5,438 nucleotides of DNA, from contig JAGCML010000052.1 in the NCBI GenBank assembly GCA_017646485.1, positions 1-5,438 on the forward strand. Direction: 5' to 3'. The stretch's first letter is position 1. Every line of letters begins with the position of its first letter. The notes under the pieces were generated by a model, which was not told the origin of the DNA, did no database searches, and saw nothing but the letters and a program-made list of their open reading frames with translations. This document shows, one piece after another, positions 1 to 4,522 of the stretch. Source of the stretch: Kiritimatiellia bacterium. Its GTDB lineage: Bacteria; Verrucomicrobiota; Kiritimatiellia; RFP12; DVOR01. The position numbers and the translations under genes are program-made.

Positions 1-654
1 AATGGCAAAGGTTACACCCAACTCTTTAAACTCCTCGCAATCGATCGCCGCGATGGCTTTTTGCGTGAAATTCAAGCCGACAGCGCAAACATGCGAGCCG
101 ATGGTAGCGACCTCGTCTTCACCCTCTTTGATGCCACCATCACTCCTCCAGACGAAGGGATTATCGGTACGGCAACCTTCAAAGAATTTACCTATCGCTG
201 CAAAGACGTCGTCTCCCGTACCAAGAAATATCTCAAGAAGCCCAAAGATTTCGACTTCCAAGAACTCTGCGAAGCTGAACGTGACGCCAAGCAACAACTC
301 AAACTTGCACGTAAGCCGCAACAAAAAACCGACAAAGATCAGCAACCCATCTCCGAGAAAGCCGCCGCAAAGTGGCATTGCCGACTCAAGTTCCTCCTCA
401 ACTATCGTTTAGTCTGGGCGCTTTCCTCCTTCTGCTTCGTTTTAGTGGGTGTCCCGATGGGATGCCAAGCACAGCGTAAAGAATCCTCCAAGGGCATGGT
501 GATGGGGCTCACCATCGGCATCGCCTTCTTCCTCTTTATCCTTCTTTCAGAAGCCCTTGCCACCAAGCCCGCCGCAGTACCGTGGCTCTTGGTCTGGACC
601 CCCGTGGTCATCTGTTTTGTCACCGCTTTTATTCTCATTCCGAAAAATCAATAA
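1..654 (+). CDS. LptF/LptG-family LPS export permease, C-terminal part (5' end outside window)
   Basis: The reading frame is open from the first base and ends at TAA 652-654, giving 217 C-terminal residues. LptF and LptG are the inner-membrane permease subunits of the LptB2FG ABC transporter, which pulls lipopolysaccharide out of the inner membrane into the periplasmic Lpt bridge. In the visible part, residues 1-65 look like the end of the periplasmic beta-rich domain. Residues 66-130 are a charged, lysine/glutamine-rich stretch, longer than I expect at this point. Three hydrophobic segments follow at about 134-154, 165-187 and 193-213. The second half has the family pattern: an arginine before the first helix (R136), a Gly-Val-Pro-Met-Gly turn (150-154), a basic cytoplasmic loop with Gln-Arg-Lys (158-160), then a Gly-rich helix. 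lpxA begins 10 bases after the stop, so the two are probably co-transcribed. I cannot tell LptF from LptG without the N-terminus and the neighbouring gene. Confidence 0.85.
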   Translation, partial: NGKGYTQLFKLLAIDRRDGFLREIQADSANMRADGSDLVFTLFDATITPPDEGIIGTATFKEFTYRCKDVVSRTKKYLKKPKDFDFQELCEAERDAKQQLKLARKPQQKTDKDQQPISEKAAAKWHCRLKFLLNYRLVWALSSFCFVLVGVPMGCQAQRKESSKGMVMGLTIGIAFFLFILLSEALATKPAAVPWLLVWTPVVICFVTAFILIPKNQ

Positions 655-658
655 GGAG
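653..658 (+). promoter_or_regulatory. Shine-Dalgarno site of lpxA, overlapping the upstream stop
   Basis: AAGGAG overlaps the TAA of the upstream permease gene and lies 6 bases before ATG 665. It fixes the lpxA start at 665 rather than at the upstream in-frame ATG at 557, which lies inside the permease gene. Close packing suggests translational coupling. Confidence 0.85.
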
Positions 659-664
659 TTCACC

Positions 665-1447
665 ATGGCTATTCATCCACTCGCTTATATCTGCGAAGGT
701 GCAAAAATCCATCCCGAAGCTGAAGTCGGTCCTTTTGCATACGTTGGTCCAGACGTTACTATTGGTCGTGGCACAAAGTTGCATCATCATGCTACGGTTG
801 AAGGTCACACCACCATTGGTGAAGACTGCGAAATCTTCCCGCAGGCTTGCGTCGGCATGAAGACCCAGGACCTTAAATGGAAGCCTGGCAACATCACCTA
901 TGTGGAAATTGGCTACCGCACCGTCATCCGTGAATGTGCAACCATCCACTTGGGTACCATGGACGGCACCAAGACCGTCATCGGCTCCGACTGCTTGATT
1001 ATGGCCTACTGCCACATCGCCCACGGTTGCGTCCTTGGCAATCACATCATCATGTCCAATGGTGTCCAAATCGCAGGCGAATGCACCGTGGAAGACCATG
1101 CTATCATCGGCGGCACCTCTGCACTCTTGCAGTTCACCCACGTCGGCACCTTCGCAATGGTTGGTGGCGGCACTCACCTCCGTAAGGATGCGCCTCCCTA
1201 CATGCTCACCATGGGTGTGGACAACTTGGTTGTGCGTGGCCTCAACTCTGTGGCCATTCGCCGTCATCCTGAGAACTTCACCCCCGAAGCCTTTGGTGCG
1301 CTCAAGGATGCCTACCAGATTATCTACTCTGAAGGCTTGCCTCGCTCGGTCGCCCTGGAACGCGTTGCCAACGAACTCCCCCAGTGCCCCGAAATCAAGC
1401 ACCTCTTGGAATTCTATGCGAATGCTTCCAAGCACGGCGTAGCGTAA
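665..1447 (+). CDS. lpxA: Acyl-ACP--UDP-N-acetylglucosamine O-acyltransferase (LpxA)
   Basis: This 260-residue protein (E. coli LpxA has 262) catalyses the first step of lipid A synthesis: transfer of a 3-hydroxyacyl chain from acyl carrier protein to the 3-position of UDP-GlcNAc in the cytoplasm. Residues 1 to about 185 are left-handed beta-helix hexapeptide repeats (for example Val-Gly-Pro at 27-29 and Ile-Gly-Arg-Gly at 33-36). About 186-260 form the helical C-terminal domain. Aligning from memory with E. coli LpxA, the catalytic base is H120 (E. coli H125), with H117 (H122), K71 (K76) and R199-R200 (R204-R205) kept. G168 matches E. coli G173, the acyl-chain ruler, so a long hydroxyacyl chain is possible. 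Two normally cited histidines differ: E139 in place of H144 and L155 in place of H160. The start at 665 is set by AAGGAG six bases upstream. A strong terminator lies 19 bases after the stop, so lpxA ends its operon. Confidence 0.95.
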   Translation: MAIHPLAYICEGAKIHPEAEVGPFAYVGPDVTIGRGTKLHHHATVEGHTTIGEDCEIFPQACVGMKTQDLKWKPGNITYVEIGYRTVIRECATIHLGTMDGTKTVIGSDCLIMAYCHIAHGCVLGNHIIMSNGVQIAGECTVEDHAIIGGTSALLQFTHVGTFAMVGGGTHLRKDAPPYMLTMGVDNLVVRGLNSVAIRRHPENFTPEAFGALKDAYQIIYSEGLPRSVALERVANELPQCPEIKHLLEFYANASKHGVA

Positions 1448-1466
1448 AAGAGCAACCTATTAATAG

Positions 1467-1504
1467 AAAAGAATCACCTTGGCTCTCCAGGGTGATTCTT
1501 TTTT
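1467..1504 (+). terminator. Rho-independent terminator after lpxA
   Basis: Bases 1467-1482 pair without interruption with 1487-1502 (16 pairs, one of them G-T) around a CTCT tetraloop. The descending arm runs straight into a T-run (1499-1504). This is a textbook intrinsic terminator and closes the lpt-lpxA transcription unit. The A-run at the base of the left arm could give weak activity on the other strand. Confidence 0.93.
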
Positions 1505-1523
1505 GTATCATCCAATCTTTTGA

Positions 1524-1898
1524 TTCAAGTCCCACATGTGTGTGGGGATCTACGAGCGCCTCACCTAAGGACCTGGGGTGTCCCCTCAGATGAGTGCCTC
1601 AGCGCTTCCATCGAAATAAGTCATTCATCATTAAACGACAGCCCTACGAATGCGCCCTCGCTCGCAAAGGTAAATTCGCAAACCCTGCGAATCGCAAAGC
1701 GCAGGAAATAAGGGCAACAAATGACAGACGGGGGTGAACGAGTAAACAAGCGTCTCCCCCGGTTAATGTAACGCGCAGCTGTACCGTGCGGACAACGTCC
1801 GCCCCGCATCAGCAGCAAAGCATTAGCGTATGAAAATCACGTACCTCTTTTAAAGAGATGTTTTAGAAGAAAATTTACCCACACACATGGGACTTGAA
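1524..1898. repeat. 375-base element bounded by a 21-bp imperfect inverted repeat; candidate structured RNA or small mobile element
   Basis: Left arm TTCAAGTCCC (1524-1533) pairs with 1889-1898. After a 2-base bulge (1534-1535), ATGTGTGTGGG (1536-1546) pairs with 1878-1888. That makes 21 uninterrupted Watson-Crick pairs apart from the bulge, enclosing 331 bases. Hairpins inside include an AGCGC/GCGCT helix (1555-1559 with 1602-1606) enclosing GGGG/CCCC (1575-1578 with 1582-1585), TTCGCA/TGCGAA (1675-1680 with 1686-1691) or the overlapping alternative CCTGCG/CGCAGG (1684-1689 with 1700-1705), CGGGGG/CCCCCG (1729-1734 with 1756-1761), and GCGGAC/GTCCGC (1788-1793 with 1797-1802). TCGCAAA occurs three times (1662, 1676, 1692). 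No target-site duplication is visible beside the arms and no transposase gene lies inside. Strand of any transcript is unknown. A structured non-coding RNA closed by a long terminal helix and a MITE-like element both fit. Confidence 0.6.
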
Positions 1899-1947
1899 CC
1901 ATTTATCTAAATGTAACATTTCAGACTTATCTAAATATGAAGTCCCA
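1888..1947. repeat. Competing hairpin with internal direct repeats next to the 375-base element
   Basis: TGGGACTT (1888-1895) is part of the right arm of the larger element but also pairs perfectly with AAGTCCCA (1940-1947), so the same segment has two possible partners. The 44-base loop carries a 10-base direct repeat, TTATCTAAAT (1903-1912 and 1927-1936), and a 13-base palindrome (1909-1921, AAATGT and ACATTT around one A). The segment is A/T-rich, unlike the interior of the neighbouring element. Confidence 0.5.
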
Positions 1948-1985
1948 GACCTACTACCTTCCTTTTTTACATTAAGCGCAAATAC

Positions 1986-2055
1986 AAAAGCACCTTGTGC
2001 GCAATCATAATCCAGTTTTACTCACTTATCACGAGCGAAAACACAAGGCGCTTTT
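1986..2055. repeat. 14-base inverted repeat with 42-base loop
   Basis: AAAAGCACCTTGTG (1986-1999) and CACAAGGCGCTTTT (2042-2055) are inverted copies with one mismatch. The right arm also forms a smaller hairpin, CGAAAA (2036-2041) with TTTTCG (2052-2057). No coding frame explains it. It could be a second RNA structure, an operator or a remnant of a small element. Confidence 0.45.
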
Positions 2056-2319
2056 CGTTCCATTCCTACAGGCATTTTTAGCGTCCGATTGCGAAGGTAA
2101 ACGCAAGGAACACCCACGTGCTGTCATTGCACTCGTCTGCTCAATATCAAGCCTCTATTCGTCTGATATTCAGGACCCATTCATCACCCATTTTATCACC
2201 CCACCTTCTCCCCAAACAATTCTCTTCTGTGGGGCATAGTGTCAATGTTTTAACGATAAAAAGATTGCTTTGACATACGCAGGTGGCGTGAGGTCACCCG
2301 AGCCCCATCGCATTGCCCC

Positions 2320-2380
2320 TCAAAAAAGGGTCATTTTTTCAACTTTTTCGATTCTTTTTAATCAAAAAAGGGCATTTTTT
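2320..2380. repeat. Paired A-tract/T-tract motifs upstream of the mraZ promoter
   Basis: TCAAAAAAGGGTCATTTTTT (2320-2339) recurs as the same motif minus one T at 2362-2380, with starts 42 bases apart, about four helical turns. Each is nearly palindromic (A6 - GGG(T)C - A - T6). Between them, TTTTT-C-GATT and AATCAAAAAA give another inverted pair. The position 30-90 bases upstream of the -35 box suggests a regulator site or a bent upstream element. MraZ is known to bind repeated GGG-containing sites upstream of its own gene in several bacteria, but these copies do not match the published TGGGN spacing. Confidence 0.4.
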
Positions 2381-2410
2381 AAGGTAAATAAAAAAATATT
2401 TTCTTTTCGC

Positions 2411-2440
2411 TTGACGGCATGGTGGTGAAAAGTGTTTAAT
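2411..2440 (+). promoter_or_regulatory. Sigma70-type promoter of the mraZ-rsmH-ftsL(-ftsI) cluster
   Basis: TTGACG (2411-2416) and TTTAAT (2435-2440) are separated by 18 bases, each one mismatch from the consensus. An A/T-rich stretch (about 2380-2409) directly upstream would serve as an UP element. Transcription would begin near 2446-2448, about 45 bases before the chosen mraZ start. This makes the GTG at 2432, which overlaps the -10 box, impossible as the start codon from this promoter. Confidence 0.6.
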
Positions 2441-2478
2441 AGTGTCACAAAAGGTCAAATGATGGAGACGAATAACAC

Positions 2479-2483
2479 AGAGG
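2479..2483 (+). promoter_or_regulatory. Shine-Dalgarno site deciding the mraZ start
   Basis: AGAGG lies 8 bases before ATG 2492, which places the family's N-terminal Phe-x-Gly motif six residues after the start Met. A weaker AAAGG (2450-2454) could serve ATG 2459 or 2462 instead. Confidence 0.6.
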
Positions 2484-2491
2484 TTAAAACA

Positions 2492-2938
2492 ATGCAAGGA
2501 GACGCTGTTTTTTCAGGCAGCGCCATGCACGCATTGGACCCTAAACGTCGTGTAACGATTCCATCAGGTTGGCGTGATGCGATGGGAAAACCGGCGTATG
2601 TGTTCGTCATGGCCGACCCGCACGAAAAGTGTCTTCGTCTTTTAACGAACGAACGCATGCAGGGCATTCAAGCGAAATTGCTTGAAAAGCGTTTTTCCGA
2701 TCCAACGGTTGCACAAAAGTTGCGCATCATCGGTGCAAACACCGAACAGTTGCCAATTGACGTGCAGGGTCGTATTCGCATTAGCGATCGTCTGCTTGAA
2801 TTCGCAGGAATTAAGGGACGCATCGCATTTGTTGGCGCCGTAACCTACGGAGAAATTTGGGCTGCTGAAAATCGTGCACCTGAAACAACCGTGGACCAAG
2901 TGGCATTGGGCGAGGCTTTGGCAGCACTTGATTTCTAA
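2492..2938 (+). CDS. mraZ: Transcriptional regulator MraZ
   Basis: MraZ is the DNA-binding first protein of the dcw cluster; where studied it binds repeated sites upstream of mraZ and represses the cluster. With the ATG at 2492 the protein has 148 residues, a normal family length. Two AbrB-like half-domains are visible: Phe-Ser-Gly at 7-9 followed by Leu-Asp-Pro-Lys-Arg-Arg at 15-20 and Ile-Pro at 23-24, and Asp-Val-Gln-Gly-Arg at 90-94 with Ile-Ser after it. The first half has Arg (R19) where Gly is usual in the Asp-x-Lys-Gly-Arg motif. ATG 2459 or 2462 would add 10-11 polar residues not typical of the family. The stop is 10 bases before rsmH. The promoter at 2411-2440 and the paired repeats further upstream are where autoregulation would act. 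Confidence 0.93.
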   Translation: MQGDAVFSGSAMHALDPKRRVTIPSGWRDAMGKPAYVFVMADPHEKCLRLLTNERMQGIQAKLLEKRFSDPTVAQKLRIIGANTEQLPIDVQGRIRISDRLLEFAGIKGRIAFVGAVTYGEIWAAENRAPETTVDQVALGEALAALDF

Positions 2939-2948
2939 TTGAGGTGTT

Positions 2949-3884
2949 ATGCACATTCCGGTCCTTCTGAAAGAAACCATTGCGGCTCTTGATCCGCAGC
3001 CCGGATGCGTCTATATTGACGGCACCCTTGGGCAAGCGGGCCATGCCTCTGCGGTGATGCGTCTGGCTGGCGAAAGCGGACGTCTTTTAGGGATTGATCG
3101 TGATGGCGAGGCCTTAGTTCGCGCAAAGAACAACCTCTTACGCGACCAAATTCCCGGCACACATACCCTTGTTCATGGCGCGCATGGTGATATCGGAACA
3201 ATTGCGCAAGCAAATGGATTCGAACAAGTTGATGCCATTTTGCTTGATTTGGGTGTGAGCAGTGACCAGTTAGACACCCCTGAGCGTGGATTTAGCTTCC
3301 GCCAAGATGGCCCTTTGGACATGCGCATGCGCAATGATGCTGGCGAAACTGCGGCAGACTTAGTTGCCCGTTTGAGCGTTCCCGAAATGACCACGCTCTT
3401 CAAGGAATTGGGTGAAGAAAAGCGTGCTTATGCCATCGCCAAGGCAATTGACCGTGAACGCCAGAAGGCCCCTTTCACGCGCACCTTGCAGCTTGCCGAC
3501 TGTGTCGCTAAAGCGGTCGGAACAGCCCACACAAAGGGGCGCCACCCCGCCACACGTGTCTTCCAGGCACTCCGTATGGCGGTTAACGATGAGATGGGCG
3601 ACTTGCGCAGAGCACTTGAAGCTGGCATTCGGTTGCTCAAACCCGGCGGCATTATGGCGATTTTGACCTTTGAAAGTTTGACCGACCGTGTGGTTAAACA
3701 GACCTTTAAGGCGCACTGTGGCCAAGAAGTTTCCTTGCAACAAGGCGGCAGCGAGTGGCGTGGCATTTTGCCAAAAACGGAACTGATTTTGAAAAAAGCT
3801 GTCTGCGGGCAGCCCGAAGAACTTGAAAGTAATCCACGGGCAAGGAGTGCCAAACTCCGAGCCGTGCGACGCGTGGAGGATTAA
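2949..3884 (+). CDS. rsmH: 16S rRNA m4C1402 N4-methyltransferase RsmH (MraW)
   Basis: RsmH uses S-adenosylmethionine to methylate N4 of C1402 in the 16S rRNA decoding centre. The 311 residues match the usual length (E. coli 313). Seen in order: the N-terminal His-Ile-Pro-Val-Leu-Leu (2-7); SAM-binding motif Asp-Gly-Thr-Leu-Gly-Gln-Ala-Gly-His (24-32); Gly-Ile-Asp-Arg-Asp (48-52); Leu-Asp-Leu-Gly-Val-Ser-Ser (99-105); the block from Arg-Gly-Phe-Ser-Phe to Asp-Met-Arg-Met (113-127); Arg-His-Pro-Ala-Thr-Arg (198-203) with Phe-Gln-Ala-Leu-Arg (205-209); and Asn-Pro-Arg-Ala-Arg-Ser-Ala-Lys-Leu-Arg (295-304). The normally strict Phe-His-Ser-Leu-Glu-Asp-Arg block is Phe-Glu-Ser-Leu-Thr-Asp-Arg here (241-247), and Gly-Ala replaces the usual Gly-Gly near residue 30. 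GAGG four bases before the ATG serves as ribosome binding site. The FtsL-like gene starts 3 bases after the stop. Confidence 0.96.
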   Translation: MHIPVLLKETIAALDPQPGCVYIDGTLGQAGHASAVMRLAGESGRLLGIDRDGEALVRAKNNLLRDQIPGTHTLVHGAHGDIGTIAQANGFEQVDAILLDLGVSSDQLDTPERGFSFRQDGPLDMRMRNDAGETAADLVARLSVPEMTTLFKELGEEKRAYAIAKAIDRERQKAPFTRTLQLADCVAKAVGTAHTKGRHPATRVFQALRMAVNDEMGDLRRALEAGIRLLKPGGIMAILTFESLTDRVVKQTFKAHCGQEVSLQQGGSEWRGILPKTELILKKAVCGQPEELESNPRARSAKLRAVRRVED

Positions 3885-3887
3885 ACC

Positions 3888-4331
3888 ATGAGAAAACAGA
3901 ATCGTAGACGGAAGACCTATCATTTGAAGTTGGCCCACCTTGGCTGCATCGTCTTGGGTGCCTTCACTATCATTCCATGGTCTGTGCCGATTTTCATTGA
4001 TTTAAGTGCAGAACAGGTCGCTACACAGGTCAAGCAACTTGAATACGAAAAGCGTTCTTTGGACGCTTCTCTCCGTCGTCAAACAGCGGACTGGAATCAT
4101 TTGATTGAACCCAAGCGCCTTGATGAAGCCGTTCGCCAGAACGGCATGAGCCTCTCCTATGCGCCGCCAGAACGTAGCATTATTGTGCGTAAAGATGGAC
4201 GCATGGAAATTCCCGCAGCGCTTCATGCCTCCTTGCAAGAAAGTCGCATTGCTAAAAGCGAACAACCCCAAACGCGTCGTGTCGCTTCCACACGCAATGC
4301 CACTCAACGCACCTCTCGTCGCCGTCGCTAA
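3888..4331 (+). CDS. ftsL: FtsL-like bitopic cell-division protein
   Basis: FtsL is a small single-pass protein that, with FtsB and FtsQ, activates the FtsW-FtsI septal synthase. The family is very weakly conserved, so this call rests on position (between rsmH and ftsI) and topology. The 147 residues show a basic cytoplasmic start (Arg/Lys-rich, 2-13), one membrane segment at about 16-38, then a periplasmic heptad-like helix rich in Glu, Gln, Lys and Leu (about 41-75). The Asn-Gly-Met-Ser-Leu at 89-93 fits the region where FtsL proteins often have a short globular end. The tail (about 120-147) is a low-complexity, Arg/Thr/Ser-rich stretch ending in four Arg, which is odd for a periplasmic end. 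GGAGGA at 3875-3880 lies 7 bases before the ATG and overlaps the end of rsmH. The last 11 codons and the stop are part of the tandem duplication described at 4296-4661. Confidence 0.7.
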   Translation: MRKQNRRRKTYHLKLAHLGCIVLGAFTIIPWSVPIFIDLSAEQVATQVKQLEYEKRSLDASLRRQTADWNHLIEPKRLDEAVRQNGMSLSYAPPERSIIVRKDGRMEIPAALHASLQESRIAKSEQPQTRRVASTRNATQRTSRRRR

Positions 4332-4475
4332 TTGAGTATACGTAAGACGCTTCTGGGAGGTTGTATGGACAACAAGGCACGCCAAACAGCACATCGTTGG
4401 ATGATGATCATTCTTGTGGTCATCATCGCTATATTTTTACGTGTTTTCTGGAAATTGATTCAATTCCACATTTTT
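4296..4475 (+). repeat. Tandem duplication, copy 1 (ftsL end, spacer, ftsI start)
   Basis: Copy 1 is similar to 4484-4661 over its whole length, with offsets of 186-188 bases, so only small indels separate them. It contains the true end of the FtsL-like gene, a spacer with a good Shine-Dalgarno site, and 37 codons matching the start of FtsI. After the 37th codon the similarity ends; bases 4476-4483 bridge directly to the start of copy 2. The two coding parts differ at 21 of 111 bases. A 23-base block around the ftsL stop (4326-4348 versus 4513-4535) differs at only one base. Confidence 0.9.
4355..4360 (+). promoter_or_regulatory. Shine-Dalgarno site of the 39-residue ORF
   Basis: GGGAGG lies four bases before ATG 4365. 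The matching place in copy 2, just before ftsI, reads C-rich and has no such site, so the duplicated gene end kept its ribosome binding site in front of the short ORF only. Confidence 0.65.
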
Positions 4476-4484
4476 CCTAACTAA
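4365..4484 (+). CDS. 39-residue membrane peptide, truncated duplicate of the FtsI N-terminus
   Basis: The peptide matches the first 37 residues of FtsI encoded downstream at 23 of 37 positions, including His-Arg-Trp-Met (10-13) and Phe-Leu-Arg-Val-Phe-Trp (24-29). It has a basic start and one hydrophobic segment at about 13-29, then stops two residues after the end of similarity. It is therefore just the cytoplasmic start and membrane anchor of FtsI, with none of the periplasmic domains. The ORF has a better ribosome binding site than ftsI itself. If translated it would sit in the inner membrane and might compete for partners of the FtsI anchor, such as FtsW, or it may simply be a remnant through which ribosomes pass to reach ftsI. 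Most base differences change the amino acid but keep hydrophobicity. Whether it is functional cannot be told from this window. Confidence 0.6.
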   Translation: MDNKARQTAHRWMMIILVVIIAIFLRVFWKLIQFHIFPN

Positions 4485-4522
4485 ATGCTCCACAGCGTAC
4501 TACCCGTCGCCACGCTAATTGA
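4484..4522 (+). pseudogene. Remnant of the duplicated ftsL 3' end
   Basis: Read in one frame, these 12 codons give Asn-Ala-Pro-Gln-Arg-Thr-Thr-Arg-Arg-His-Ala-Asn then TGA, against Asn-Ala-Thr-Gln-Arg-Thr-Ser-Arg-Arg-Arg-Arg then TAA at the real FtsL end. A one-base deletion just before the old stop shifts it. There is no start codon or preceding ftsL sequence, so this is a tail only. A separate 15-codon ORF (ATG 4485 to TAA 4530-4532) sits here in the ftsI frame and shows that ftsI cannot start upstream of 4533. Confidence 0.75.

Larger units (their letters stand above)
1505..2319. other. Long non-coding stretch rich in inverted repeats
   Basis: No reading frame here has a ribosome binding site, protein-like composition or a recognisable family. 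The stretch does hold repeated structure: the 1524-1898 inverted-repeat element, a competing arm at 1940-1947, a 14-base inverted repeat at 1986-2055, a hairpin with 7-bp stem (2143-2149 with 2164-2170), and one with a CCCCA/TGGGG stem (2210-2214 with 2230-2234). TGTCAA (2240-2245) and TTGACA (2270-2275) form a further short inverted pair. No tRNA or rRNA is seen. I searched by eye on both strands for RNase P RNA, tmRNA tag reading frames, 6S and SRP RNA signatures and found none. Confidence 0.6.

Noticed and set aside
635..1435. 266-codon open frame on the minus strand opposite lpxA
   Set aside because: Shadow of lpxA: the plus strand encodes a clearly recognisable enzyme across the same bases and codon positions.
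1621..1818. 65-codon open frame on the minus strand inside the inverted-repeat element
   Set aside because: Arg/Cys-rich, no ribosome binding site, no family resemblance; explained by the structured sequence.
1500..1980. RNase P RNA, tmRNA or tRNA gene
   Set aside because: The phrase GGTTCAAGTCC on the minus strand near 1890-1900 looks like a tRNA T-arm, but no D-arm, anticodon arm or acceptor stem can be built. No RNase P core blocks and no tmRNA tag frame with a terminal Ala-Ala were found on either strand.
1997..2239. 80-codon open frame starting at GTG 1997
   Set aside because: No Shine-Dalgarno site, start lies inside an inverted-repeat arm, composition is unlike a folded protein, and the frame runs through several hairpins.
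2270..2298. Perfect -35-like TTGACA at 2270-2275
   Set aside because: No acceptable -10 hexamer lies 16-19 bases downstream; the following sequence is G/C-rich.
2317..2339. Terminator-like CCCT...AGGG with T-run
   Set aside because: The stem is only four pairs. The T-run is better explained as part of the repeated A-tract/T-tract motif.
2432..2491. Longer mraZ starting at GTG 2432 or ATG 2459/2462
   Set aside because: GTG 2432 overlaps the predicted -10 box. ATG 2459/2462 have a weaker ribosome binding site and add residues not usual in MraZ, though they cannot be fully excluded.
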